A DNA stretch of 22,838 nucleotides, from positions 5,710-28,547 of the forward strand of contig DCAA01000025.1 in the NCBI GenBank assembly GCA_002311345.1, written 5' to 3'. This stretch comes from Planctomycetes bacterium UBA1146 (GTDB lineage Bacteria > Planctomycetota > UBA8108 > UBA1146). Made by a program: the position numbers and the translations under genes. Below are positions 1 to 9,700 of this stretch, piece by piece; the stretch's first letter is position 1; each line of letters opens with the position of its first letter. Below the pieces are notes generated by a model. That model worked only from the letters and a program-made list of their open reading frames with translations, searched no databases and was not told where the DNA came from.

Positions 1-2
1 TC

Positions 3-626
3 CCCCCTGTCGATGGAGATGACTCTTTCCTCAGCATGAACGGTGCCGATAGCGGATTCGGACTCGATACCTCTGACCTGAGCGGAACTGCCTACAACCA
101 GGCTTCCGCAGGCATTGACTACACCGACCAGATCAACGCTCTTGGCGGAGGCGCAGGACCCAATGCCGCACAGATCTGGACCGATGCGGTTCAGGCTTAC
201 GGTACCGGGGTTTTCTACGCCACCGATGCTCCCAACGGCAATACCATCTCCCAGTCGTGGGAGTTTGGTGGATTCGGCGGAGATCAGGTTGATCTGGCCG
301 CCCGTTACATCGCAGCTCTTGGCGGCGGTGGCGGGCCGGTAGGGCCTTTCTTTGGTCGCGGTGACTGTAACGCTGACGGTGCCTTCAATATCGCCGATGC
401 CATCTTCACCCTGGCTGCGCTCTTCTCGGGTGGCTCGGCAGGCTCCTGCGCAGACGCCTGTGATGCCAATGGTGATGGTGCTTTCAACATCGCCGATGCG
501 ATCTTCACTCTTGCAGCGCTGTTTAGCGGTGGTCCTACTCCGTCTGATCCGGGACCGACAGACTGTGACGTAGATGTCGACGATACAGATACGCTCGATT
601 GCGCAAGTTTCCCGCCCTGCCCGTAA
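3..626 (+). CDS. Secreted dockerin-repeat protein, C-terminal part (5' end outside window)
   Basis: Only the C-terminal ~207 residues are present: the frame is open from base 3, and the residues before the first ATG (base 36) already match the paralogue at 916-4230 (DGDDSFLSMNGAD), so that ATG is internal. The first ~110 residues are the end of an uncharacterised amidotransferase-like alpha/beta domain, with the conserved SWEFGGFGGDQ segment near bases 258-290. Two dockerin-type Ca-binding loops follow (D-x-N-x-D-G-x-x-N-I-x-D, bases ~363-530), then a tail with three Cys (C..LDC....CP). Dockerins in cellulosomal systems bind cohesins; in planctomycete proteins they are common but the partner is usually unknown. 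A strong terminator follows at 655-688. Role inferred: extracellular or surface-attached protein; enzymatic activity unknown. Confidence 0.85.
   Translation, partial: PPVDGDDSFLSMNGADSGFGLDTSDLSGTAYNQASAGIDYTDQINALGGGAGPNAAQIWTDAVQAYGTGVFYATDAPNGNTISQSWEFGGFGGDQVDLAARYIAALGGGGGPVGPFFGRGDCNADGAFNIADAIFTLAALFSGGSAGSCADACDANGDGAFNIADAIFTLAALFSGGPTPSDPGPTDCDVDVDDTDTLDCASFPPCP
375..533 (+). repeat. Paired dockerin-coding repeat
   Basis: Bases 375-434 and 474-533 encode the same 20 residues (DGAFNIADAIFTLAALFSGG). The two copies differ at 13 of 60 bases, yet every difference is synonymous. The repeat is therefore old and kept by selection on the protein, rather than being a fresh DNA duplication. 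Confidence 0.85.
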
Positions 627-654
627 ATGACAGGCACAAGCGATAACACTGCGC

Positions 655-688
655 CAGGGGGCCTTTTCCGCCAGGGAAAGGCCCCCTG
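655..688 (+). terminator. Rho-independent terminator after the first dockerin gene
   Basis: A 15-bp inverted repeat (655-669 with 674-688, one G-U pair, loop GCCA) lies 29 bases after the stop codon and is followed by a T-rich stretch (TTCTTTGCTTC). The remaining gap to 915 holds no gene that I can support. Confidence 0.8.
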
Positions 689-915
689 TTCTTTGCTTCA
701 TGCCCTCCACAGCGCCCACCTCGCACTCCCCCATTCTCATGACTAATATGGAACCAAGATCGTCGAGGGGGTCCATCTCGTATTGAGGTTCACTCTCGCG
801 GTGCTTGGGTTCGAAAAAACAAATATCGACGGATTGCGGCTCACCGATTCACACGACAGGTGTGCCTGTGTGGAACTGCAGCAATCCGTCTCACAGCAGG
901 AAGTCGAGGGACACG

Positions 916-3900
916 ATGAACAAGTCACTACTGATCACAACGATGATTGCGTTTTTCTGTGCTCCGCTGGCAGCCCAGGGCGGAGATGAGTGTACTTCTG
1001 CAGAGGTGATTGCCGTGACCGGGTACGGTTTCTACCAGGTGGCGATGGACAACACCCTGGCCACAACTGGCATCGATCCAGATCCCACCATTCCCTGCGC
1101 CGTCCTCGGTGCGTTGAACGCCGACATCTGGTTCAGTTTCACTCCCGATGCCGATGGCGCCTTGATGGTAGATACCTGTGACCCGACCGGGTGGGACACC
1201 GATCTGGTCGTCTACGAGGGTAGTGGTGGTTGTGGTGCTCTCATCGAAGTCGGTTGTAACGGAGATGCTGCCGCTGATCCCCTGTGCCAGGCGTATTACT
1301 CCCAGCTGGATGTTCCACTGATGGTCACTGGAGGAGTTCCCTACTACTTCCGCATCGGCAACTATGGTGGAGTGGGCGGCACCGGCAATCTCAACATCAA
1401 CTTCACCAGCGTCAGCAGTGAGATCTGCGATGATGGAATCGACAACGATGGCGATGGACTGATCGATTGCCTCGATCCGGTCGACTGCCCCTTTGGAACC
1501 GCTCCCTGTGTGCCACCGGTCAACGATGATTGCACAGGAGCCATCGACATTCCGGTCACCGTGCCGGGAACCTACACCGCCTTCATGGACACAACCCTCG
1601 CCAGCCTGTCGCCAGAACCCCTCCCGAGCATCCCGTGCCCACTGGGAAGCGCCGGCTCCTTTGATCAGGATGTCTGGTACACCTTGACCCCCACGTTTGA
1701 TGCCGTGATGGGAGTTCACACCTGTGATCCGATCGGTTGGGACACCCACTTGCTCGTCTACGAGGGCACCTGTGGCGCGCTGATCGAACTGGACTGCAGC
1801 GGCGATACTGATAGCGGACTGGCTCCGTGTCAGAGCTATTACAGCCATGTTGAGTTCCTCAATGTCTCTGCAGGAATTACCTACACCTTCCGCATCGGTT
1901 CCTGGGGAGTGGGAGTTGGCGGCATGGGAGATCTGACCGTCACCCTCGAGAGTTCCACCGTCGAAATTTGTGATGACGGGATCGACAACGACGTCGATGG
2001 CCTCATCGACTGCTTCGATGTTCTCGACTGTCCCTTTGGTATCCCTCCTTGTATCGCCCCTCTCAACGATGAGTGTGACGGAGCGACCGACATCCCGATC
2101 GCCGGTGCTGGCACCTACACCGCGTTCATGGACAACTCACTGGCCAGTTTGTCTGCAGTACCGCTACCAACAATCCCATGTCCTAGTGGCGGCGCGGGAA
2201 CCTTCGACAAGGACATCTGGTTCAGTTTCACTCCCGATATCAACGGCATCGCAGGAATCCACACCTGTGATCCCACCAGTTGGGACACCGACATACTGAT
2301 CTACGAGGGAGATTGCACCGCATTGATCGAACTGGACTGTAGCGGCGATGGCTATACTGGCCTTCCCGGTTGCCAGACCTACTACAGCCACGTTCAGTTC
2401 CTCGACGTGACCGCCGGCACCACTTACATCGTGCGGGTCGGTTCCTGGGGTCTCGGAGTGGCCGGAACCGGGGACCTGACCGTGACTCTGGAGATCCCCA
2501 GTCCAGAGATCTGCAACGATGGCATCGACAACGACGTCGATGGCACCACCGACTGCGACGATTGTGATTGTGCTACCGATCCGATTTGCGCTGGAACGGC
2601 CATCGACGGCGATGAAGTTTTCACAGCCATCGATGTGTTCGATGGGATCAACGCCATAGACACCACTACCTACACCACCAGTGCCGAACCCTACGATGAA
2701 GGTCTGTGCCCCGACGCCCTGCTCGGCACGATGAGTAACGACGGCTGGTACAGCTGGGATGCCTCCGCGGACGGTACCTACTGGATCCACACCTGTGATC
2801 CTGCCGGCTGGGACACCGACCTGATGGTCTACGAAGGCGACTGCAACAACCTGGTACCCATCGCCTGCGACGGCGACGACGCTCTGGCACTGGTGACCGG
2901 CTGTCAGGTCTTCTTCTCGTTCGTCGAGATCGTCGCAACCGCCGGCACCACATACACCATGCGAGTGGGAAGTTATTACGCTGGCATCAGCGGCACCGGC
3001 TCTCTCACCATCGAACAGATACTGTGTCCTCCTCTGGGGGGCCTGAACGCCAGCAGCGATTGCACCACCGGCGATGTCACCCTGGGTTGGAACGGAGATG
3101 CCTTCGACTCCATCGAAGTGTTCCGGGACACCGTATTGATCGCCACCCTACCGGGTACCGACACTTCTTTCATCGAGACGCTCGCCGATGGCACGTATTC
3201 TTACGAGGTGCAAGGGGTCTGTAGTGGCGTTGCCGGAAACAGTCAGAGTGCCGAAGCGAATGTCGCCGTCTATTCAGGTGAGAGTGATGTGATCTTTGCT
3301 CTCGAGGGCCCGGATGCCATCGACAGTGTCGGCGCACTGCAACAAGCTCTCGATGGCTTCGGAATCAGTTACGTCACCACCAGCAACGGACCAGGTAGCT
3401 GGGACTGCCTCACCACCGGAACCGTCCAGCGAGCCTGGATGATGACCGGCACCTACCCCAACGATTATCGCATAGCAGCCGCTGACGGGGCCTCTCTTGC
3501 AGCGGCAGTTGAACTGGGAACAAACGTCTACATGGAAGCCGGTGATCACTGGGGATTCGCTCACCTCGTGACCCCCTACGATGACTACGACGGAGTCGAT
3601 CAGGCCTCGGCGCTCGACGGTGACGATTCCTTCCTCAGCATGAACGGTGCCGATACCGGCTTCGGACTCGACACCTCTGACATGAGTGGAACTCCTTACA
3701 ACCAGGCGAACGCAGGAGGAAATGACTGGACCGACCGGTTCAACGCTCTGGCCGGAACCGCGGGAGCGAACGCCGCACAGTTGTGGACCCAGGCGGTTGC
3801 TGGCTACGGAACAGGATCCTATTACCAGACAAACCCGGGATTTGGCAACACCATCTCACAGTCGTGGGAGTTTGGTGGCTTTGGCGGCGACCAGGCCGAC

Positions 3901-4230
3901 CTGGCAGCACGCTACATCGCTGCCCTCGGTGGTGGTGGAAGCCCCTCGGGACCGGAATTCCAGCGCGGCGATTGCAACGCCGACGGCGCCTTCAATATCG
4001 CCGATGCCATCTACACCCTCGCCTCGCTCTTCAGCGGCGGCCCGGCCGGGCCGTGCGCCGATTCGTGCGACGCAAACGATGACGGCGGACTCAATATCGC
4101 CGATGCCATCTACACCCTGGCTGCTCTCTTCAGTGGCGGCCCGGCACCGGCTCCGCCCAGTCCGGGTAACTGCGGTGAAGATGGAACCGATACGGATGCC
4201 CTCGACTGCGTGACATACAACGATTGCTAA
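916..4230 (+). CDS. Large secreted protein: four PPC-like domains, Fn3, amidotransferase-like domain, dockerin pair
   Basis: This 1104-residue protein starts at ATG 916, preceded by GAGGG (906-910) and followed at once by a signal peptide (MNKSLLITTMIAFFCAPLAA). An upstream TTG at 805 is in frame but adds 37 residues unlike any signal. Order: four PPC-like beta-sandwich modules (about residues 24-165, 203-345, 385-528, 565-700), each with W(F/Y)(S/T)(F/L/W) and a (D/H)TCDP..WDT segment. Three acidic C-D-N-G-I-D-N-D-x-D-G linkers (~168, ~349, ~530), similar to MopE-type metal-binding motifs, separate them. Then come an Fn3-like module (~703-785), the shared alpha/beta domain (~790-1005, WMMTGTYPNDYR and YMEAGDHWGFAH), two dockerin loops (~1015-1075) and the Cys tail. 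No catalytic residues are assignable. Likely an extracellular, Ca-binding surface protein of unknown function, closely related to the gene before it. Confidence 0.88.
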   Translation: MNKSLLITTMIAFFCAPLAAQGGDECTSAEVIAVTGYGFYQVAMDNTLATTGIDPDPTIPCAVLGALNADIWFSFTPDADGALMVDTCDPTGWDTDLVVYEGSGGCGALIEVGCNGDAAADPLCQAYYSQLDVPLMVTGGVPYYFRIGNYGGVGGTGNLNINFTSVSSEICDDGIDNDGDGLIDCLDPVDCPFGTAPCVPPVNDDCTGAIDIPVTVPGTYTAFMDTTLASLSPEPLPSIPCPLGSAGSFDQDVWYTLTPTFDAVMGVHTCDPIGWDTHLLVYEGTCGALIELDCSGDTDSGLAPCQSYYSHVEFLNVSAGITYTFRIGSWGVGVGGMGDLTVTLESSTVEICDDGIDNDVDGLIDCFDVLDCPFGIPPCIAPLNDECDGATDIPIAGAGTYTAFMDNSLASLSAVPLPTIPCPSGGAGTFDKDIWFSFTPDINGIAGIHTCDPTSWDTDILIYEGDCTALIELDCSGDGYTGLPGCQTYYSHVQFLDVTAGTTYIVRVGSWGLGVAGTGDLTVTLEIPSPEICNDGIDNDVDGTTDCDDCDCATDPICAGTAIDGDEVFTAIDVFDGINAIDTTTYTTSAEPYDEGLCPDALLGTMSNDGWYSWDASADGTYWIHTCDPAGWDTDLMVYEGDCNNLVPIACDGDDALALVTGCQVFFSFVEIVATAGTTYTMRVGSYYAGISGTGSLTIEQILCPPLGGLNASSDCTTGDVTLGWNGDAFDSIEVFRDTVLIATLPGTDTSFIETLADGTYSYEVQGVCSGVAGNSQSAEANVAVYSGESDVIFALEGPDAIDSVGALQQALDGFGISYVTTSNGPGSWDCLTTGTVQRAWMMTGTYPNDYRIAAADGASLAAAVELGTNVYMEAGDHWGFAHLVTPYDDYDGVDQASALDGDDSFLSMNGADTGFGLDTSDMSGTPYNQANAGGNDWTDRFNALAGTAGANAAQLWTQAVAGYGTGSYYQTNPGFGNTISQSWEFGGFGGDQADLAARYIAALGGGGSPSGPEFQRGDCNADGAFNIADAIYTLASLFSGGPAGPCADSCDANDDGGLNIADAIYTLAALFSGGPAPAPPSPGNCGEDGTDTDALDCVTYNDC
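3992..4118 (+). repeat. 28-bp direct repeat inside dockerin-coding region
   Basis: The same 28 bases occur at 3992-4019 and 4091-4118, 99 bases apart; they encode NIADAIYTL. Here the two dockerin halves are nearly identical in DNA, unlike the pair at 375-533, which suggests recent internal conversion or homogenisation. Confidence 0.8.
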
Positions 4231-4253
4231 AAAGGAAAGCGGGTGTGATGGAG

Positions 4254-4288
4254 CAGGGGCGCTCTCTCGATAGGAGAGAGCGCCCCTG
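4254..4288 (+). terminator. Rho-independent terminator after the second dockerin gene
   Basis: A perfect 15-bp inverted repeat (4254-4268 with 4274-4288, loop GATAG) starts 24 bases after the stop. The T tract is weak (TTCCTCC). The outer arms CAGGGG...CCCCTG match the terminator at 655-688. Its presence argues against the TTG at 4224 being the start of the next gene. Confidence 0.8.
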
Positions 4289-4317
4289 TTCCTCCAGGAT
4301 GACGATGCTGGTTTCAC

Positions 4318-4335
4318 CTGTCTTTCCTGTCTTTC
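4318..4335 (+). repeat. 9-bp tandem repeat in leader region
   Basis: CTGTCTTTC occurs twice head to tail (4318-4326, 4327-4335), followed by a partial third copy (CTGTC). It lies in the leader between the terminator and the next gene. No function can be read from it; the rest of 4289-4457 shows no convincing promoter. Confidence 0.6.
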
Positions 4336-4457
4336 CTGTCCTGGAACTATCCTGTCATTCGCGCCAGGTTAGCAGTGGGGTTATCTTCTGTTACTGGTGC
4401 TATTTGCAAACGAGTCTATCGATCCACCACATGCACCCCCAAGGGCTGCGAGTCGCT

Positions 4458-6467
4458 ATGGTGCTCCGAGTCTCTAGTATCCTGAGTGCCTGTATGACGG
4501 TGGCCGTGATGTGTCTGTACGGCTCGATCTGCCCGGCTCAATCGACCCTGAGTTCAGTTCCGATAGCACCTCCGGGACCCAATCCTGTCGCCTCGGTGAT
4601 CCCCGGTGACATCCTGGCCGGCCCGGCTCCCCTGCAAGGCTCCAGTGCTCTGGGATGTTGTTATCTTCCGGCGCCAAACCCCTGGGGAACCGCGGCAGTG
4701 CTCGTTGTCGAGTTGTTCAGCCCCGTGAGCTGGGCCTACGATGCCCTGACCCTCGAACCGATCGGCACGATTCCTCATCCGTCTCCTGGATCCACCACCA
4801 CCGGCATCACCACCGATGGTAATTCACTCTACTGGGGAATCCTCGCCCCGCCCGGGCCCAGCCAGTTGTGGCGAACCGACCTGGACGGATCGAATTCGAT
4901 TCTGGTCGGTTCGATCGGTCTACAGGTGACCAGTTTCGTCGGGGGATTGGCCTGGGATGGAGATGACGGCATCTGGGCCGTCGATATCGCCGGCGAACAA
5001 TATGATCGGATCTCCATCGACGATGGTAGTTACCTGGGACCGAGCGTGCTCCATCCCGACACCGCGGGGGCGGGAAACGGTGTCGCTTTTCGAAGTGACT
5101 GTGGACATCTGGAGATTCCTCATGGCAGCGACTTCGCCGGGCGTGTCACGACCATCTCCACCGTCAACCCGCTCACCGATGTACCCCTGGCACCGCTGGA
5201 AGTGGCTTCGATCGGATTCTTCATCAACGGCATCGAGAGTTCGCGTCCGGCAGTTGCTCCCGCCGCGGACCCCTACGGTGTCTACTCGATATGGATCGTC
5301 GACAACTCGTCAAACAACCTCTTCGCGATCGAGGGACGCTCCCAATGCCCCGAAGAGTTGCCACCCATCGACGGTTTCAGTTGCAATGCAGACGTCTCAG
5401 GAAACGTCCAGGTGACCTGGGATGCAAATCCAGGCCTCGAGACCGTAGAGATCCGCATCGACGGGTTACTTGCCGGAACCACCTCAGGATCTGCGGGACA
5501 ATGGTTCGGAGCGTCTGCTAACTTCCCCGATGTCATCTTGGTGCAGGTGTGTGGCCACACAGACCAGCAATGGACACCCACCCGCAGTTGTGAACTGCTG
5601 ATCCCGGGTTGTGCCGAGGGTGTATATCACCTCTCTCACCTGAGCGACCCCGACACCATCAATGATGCAGTGCCCGTCTGTACATCTGGCATCGGACACA
5701 CGGCGCAGTCCTACTGGCGCATCTACGAACCTTGCCAGTTTCCTTTCAATCTCCCGACCGGTCTGGAACTGAAGGCAGTACGGATCGCGATCAAGGAATC
5801 GGACCCGGGTCCAGGGTCGGTCACCATGCCGTTACTTCTTCGTCTCCATCATGATCCCGATGGCGGATCGATCAATCCGATCAGTTCACTTCAACTCCTC
5901 CACGAGCAACTGTTCCAGGTGCCGCAAATAAATGGTCAGCATCTATGTCTGAATCTCATCGGGCCTGTGGAAGTGGATTGCAATACGACCCTGGTGGTGG
6001 AAATCGCTCTGCTGGAGGCGACCGTGGAGGAACACCTGCTCGAGTTGGGCTCGAACGCAACTCCAGAAACTGCAGAAGGTTGGCACTCGGCACCTTCCTG
6101 CGGCATCGGCCAACCGACCCCCTTCTCAGACCTTGGATATTCGGCAACTCATGTCGGAATCGACCTGATCGGAGATCCACTCGGAACTCATTTCATCCGG
6201 GGCGACACCAACGGGGATTCCGCTCGCAACCTGACCGATGCCATCTGGCTGCTAGAGGTCTTGTTTCTGCCCGGAAATGCATCTCTCGATTGCGCAGACA
6301 GCGGTGACTGCAATGACGATGGTGGGCTGGACCTCGCTGATGCGATTTTTCTGCTGTCCTACCTGTTCATCCCGAATTCCCCACATCCACCTCCGCCGGA
6401 GGCGTGTGGAGCCGATTTGACCGCTTCTGACCCGCTTGAGTGCGACATATTTCCCGGTTGCCCCTGA
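4458..6467 (+). CDS. Secreted protein: propeller-like N-terminus, Fn3, shared planctomycete domain, dockerin pair
   Basis: About 669 residues from ATG 4458, chosen because it gives a compact signal peptide (MVLRVSSILSACMTVAVMCL, cleavage probably near PAQ-S). ATG 4431 is also possible, and neither has a good Shine-Dalgarno. Residues ~30-298 contain repeated short strands (GITTDGNSLYWG, GLAWDGDDGIWAVD, YSIWIVDNSSNNLFAI) typical of NHL/SMP-30-like beta-propellers. An Fn3-like module (~305-381) follows. A ~190-residue domain (~385-575) is shared with the gene at 6712 (YWRIYEPC, LRLHHDPDGG, QLFQVP, LVVEI). Last come two dockerin loops (~580-641) and the tail CGADLTASDPLEC. It lacks the amidotransferase-like domain of its neighbours. 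The first Ca loop is slightly degenerate (NGDSARNLTD). Function unknown; extracellular by inference. Confidence 0.82.
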   Translation: MVLRVSSILSACMTVAVMCLYGSICPAQSTLSSVPIAPPGPNPVASVIPGDILAGPAPLQGSSALGCCYLPAPNPWGTAAVLVVELFSPVSWAYDALTLEPIGTIPHPSPGSTTTGITTDGNSLYWGILAPPGPSQLWRTDLDGSNSILVGSIGLQVTSFVGGLAWDGDDGIWAVDIAGEQYDRISIDDGSYLGPSVLHPDTAGAGNGVAFRSDCGHLEIPHGSDFAGRVTTISTVNPLTDVPLAPLEVASIGFFINGIESSRPAVAPAADPYGVYSIWIVDNSSNNLFAIEGRSQCPEELPPIDGFSCNADVSGNVQVTWDANPGLETVEIRIDGLLAGTTSGSAGQWFGASANFPDVILVQVCGHTDQQWTPTRSCELLIPGCAEGVYHLSHLSDPDTINDAVPVCTSGIGHTAQSYWRIYEPCQFPFNLPTGLELKAVRIAIKESDPGPGSVTMPLLLRLHHDPDGGSINPISSLQLLHEQLFQVPQINGQHLCLNLIGPVEVDCNTTLVVEIALLEATVEEHLLELGSNATPETAEGWHSAPSCGIGQPTPFSDLGYSATHVGIDLIGDPLGTHFIRGDTNGDSARNLTDAIWLLEVLFLPGNASLDCADSGDCNDDGGLDLADAIFLLSYLFIPNSPHPPPPEACGADLTASDPLECDIFPGCP

Positions 6468-6711
6468 ATGGTCGGGATTTGGCTCCTGGGGGTCTGATAT
6501 TGGATCTACGGTCCCTTGACCCGGCCGATACCTTGGGTAAATTTGCAATGTTGGGCTGGATGGTTCCGATACAGAGGTTCATAGCTGTGTAGGCAGGGGT
6601 TTTCGCCCCTCCAATCGGGAACCTGTACCAGAAAATTTGATTCAATTTTTGCGGGTTCTCACCTGTGAGGGGTGGGATTCTCTCCATGTCCGCACCGAAG
6701 GGAAAAGGTAG

Positions 6712-9700
6712 ATGCGTCTTCTAATTATTATGGGAGTGCTAGTTGTATTTGCCATGCCGACCGTTGCACTTGCGCAGGACGAGTGTGCCACTGCTGTGGC
6801 GATACCATTCGCGATAGGTACGACCGTTACCCCGATTGACACCACTGCGGCAACAACCAGCGCAGATCCTATCGACGATGCCGCCTGTGCCGGCACAGCC
6901 ATAGGAACCTGTGAATTTGACATCTGGTTCACATGGAACCCCACCGCTGATGGCATAGCGACGATGTCGACCTGCAACGATGTCAACTTTGATACAGACC
7001 TCCTGATTAGCACCGGTGCTTGCGGCGCTCAAACGACTGTCGCGTGCAACGGTGACGGAGCCGGTTGTGCTGGTTTCTCTTCCTTTGTCGACTTTTTCCA
7101 GGTTACCGGCGGAACCAGTTACACCATCCGCATCGGTGGCTGGGATGCAGCCTCCATCGGAACCGGAAATCTGACGATCGTATTCAGCGATCTGGTCCCG
7201 GTGAGCAACCTTGCTTGTACGCCTGACCAGTCCTCGGGAACCGATGAAGTGCTGATAGAGTGGAACGAAGACGTCTTTTACGACACCGTCGGTATCTACC
7301 TCGATGTCATCGATCCAGCCAACCTCATCACGACTGTCGCTGGCGTGGGTGCCGGTGGAATGAACAGTTTCAACTACACACCTGCGGCAAGTGGTGGGCA
7401 CACCCTGTTCGCCGTCGGCGAATCGGGAGGATCTGCCGCTCCGAGCGCGCAATGCTCTTACTTCTTCGCGGACGCATGTCCCGCCACGACCGGGGCCACC
7501 CTGGTTCCCGTGCCACAGAACCTACCCTTCGGAGGAGCCGTCTCCTGCAACGCAGGCGGACTCCATGCCGATAACAGCTACTACCGCGCCTACGATCTCT
7601 GTAACAACTACTCCAATACTGACCTCGTCGACGTCAAGTGCATCACGACCGCCTTCAGTTCCAACCCAGCTGTGACGACTCAACCGGTGCGTATACGCCT
7701 GCACATCGATAGCAATGGTGGCGCCGTCGGGCCTTTGACCGGGATGAACATGTTCTACGAGGAAGAGTTCCAGGTCCCTGTCGTGGGCAATGAACTCTAC
7801 AACTTCGTGCTCGGAACCGGCATCATAGATCCAGATGGAGTCCTCGCCGGTTCTGCCACCACCCTCGTCGGTTGTCTCGATGGCGAGACACTCGTCGTCG
7901 AGATCTTCACCCCCGATGGGCAAGCCGCTGGGCATAGCCTGTTCATGGGAATTCCCGATCCGGCCCAGACCAATCCGGCCACTGACCAGATCGGTGCCAG
8001 TTACATTCTCGCTCCAGCCTGTGGTCTGACCAATCCCATCGACATGGTGAACCTCGGCTTCCCGACCAACATGTGGATCATGGACATCGCCTGGGATGAT
8101 GCTGGTGATTGCATCTGTGGCGGTGGAGTTTCCAACCTCGTCTGCCAGCAGACTCCAGGAACCACCCAGTGGGATATGACCTGGGCTCCTGTGGGCCCCG
8201 TCGGCTCCTACGAGATCGAGATTGATGGCGATCCGGTTGCGACCCTTCCGGGTACGGCGACCAGTTACCAGACTGACCCCCAGACCGCATACGAGGTGCA
8301 GCAAACGTTCATCACCGCTTTCGATGCTGGCGGTGCAGTGATCAACTTCGCCGGTTGTGATTTCAACACCGCTCCGGCCAACAGTTGGTTCGAGGGTGCC
8401 GAGACGATCGCCGTCGGAGACACCGCTATCAACATCACTAACGCCGTCTTGACCACCGGACCCGATCTCGATCCTGCCGTATGCGCCATGAACATCGGCA
8501 ACGACGGCATCTTCAACGACCTGTTTTACTGCTTCACCGCTGGAAGCACCGGCAACGTGCTGGTCTCGACCTGCGGTGGAAACACCTTCGATACCCGTCT
8601 TGCGGTCTATAGTGACTGCAACAGCGATGATCCAGCCAACGTCATCGCGTGTAACGACGATGCGGACACCGGTGCAACCACGCCAGGTGGAACCGCGCCG
8701 CCCGCTGGCAACCCGCTGTGTACAAACTTTGCAGCGGAACTCCAGTTCACCGCCACGCAGGGACAGAGTTACCTGGTCCGTGTCGGTACCTTCAACCAGG
8801 CCGGTCTCGGCGCTGGAATTCTGACCGTCAATGACTGCATTCCTCCCACGGGCGTCTCTGGTAGCGCAGACTGCGTCACCGGTGACGTGACCCTGAACTG
8901 GACCGCGAATCCGAACTTCGTGTCGATGGAGATCACCAGAGATGGTGTCAGCATCGCCAATCCGGCGGTCGCCGACACCTCCTACGTCGACATCGGCGTG
9001 GACGACGGAGATCATGTTTACGAGATCATCGGTGACTGTGGTAGCGGCCCGAATCCGGCCACACTCAACGTTTCGATGCTTCAGTACGCCGGTCAGACCG
9101 ACATCGTCTTGGCGATGGAGGGCCTGCAAGACAACGGCGACGTCGGAGACGTCGATAGTGGTCAAGCAATGCTTGATGCGCTCACGGCTGTCGGCGCAAA
9201 TGTCGGAATGGTGAGGGCCTCCATCGCGGATTACCCCTGCGCCACCGATGCGAGCGTCAACAACCTGTGGATCATGACCGGTACGGTTCCAAATGACTAC
9301 CGCATCGACCAGGCCGAAGGTGATGCCATCGGTCAGGCCAACATCGACGGTAAGAATGTTTACTTCGAAGGTGGCGACCACTTCGGATTCGCCCACGTCT
9401 CCTCGCTGTTCGATTCGCGCGATGGAAACGACGATTCGACCTACGACACAGGTGACGGAGACGATAGTTACACGTCGATGAATGGTCTCGACAGCGGCTT
9501 CGGACTCGATACCAGTGACTTCGTCGCAGCTCTCTACACCCAGGACTTCGGCACTGGAGATGACTGGCAGGATATTCTGACCCCGGCTACCGGCGATTCT
9601 GCTGGACCCGAGGCGGGTGCCATCTGGGAGAACAACGATGACGGTGTCTTTGGTGGTGGAATTCCTTCACCTGGACCAGAGGGCAACTACGTCACCGGTG

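Noticed and set aside
3992..4118. CRISPR-like or mobile repeat
   Set aside because: The repeats are coding dockerin and PPC modules in one reading frame, with no spacer regularity, no terminal inverted repeats and no transposase or cas gene.
4224..4457. Start of the third dockerin gene at TTG 4224
   Set aside because: This start overlaps the previous stop codon and would place the strong hairpin at 4254-4288 inside the coding region; a proper signal peptide begins only at 4431 or 4458.
6516..6543. Possible sigma70 promoter (TTGACC, 16 bases, TAAATT) upstream of 6712
   Set aside because: The -35 is good but the -10 matches only 4 of 6 positions, and promoter consensus in this lineage is uncertain; too weak to annotate.
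7522..9396. Long minus-strand open frame (624 codons) opposite the 6712-10095 gene
   Set aside because: The translation is Val/Gly/Asp-rich without domains, signal or a plausible ribosome site. The + strand protein is clearly real, so this is a composition-driven shadow. The same applies to 928-1848, 2164-2790 and 12532-13209 on the minus strand.
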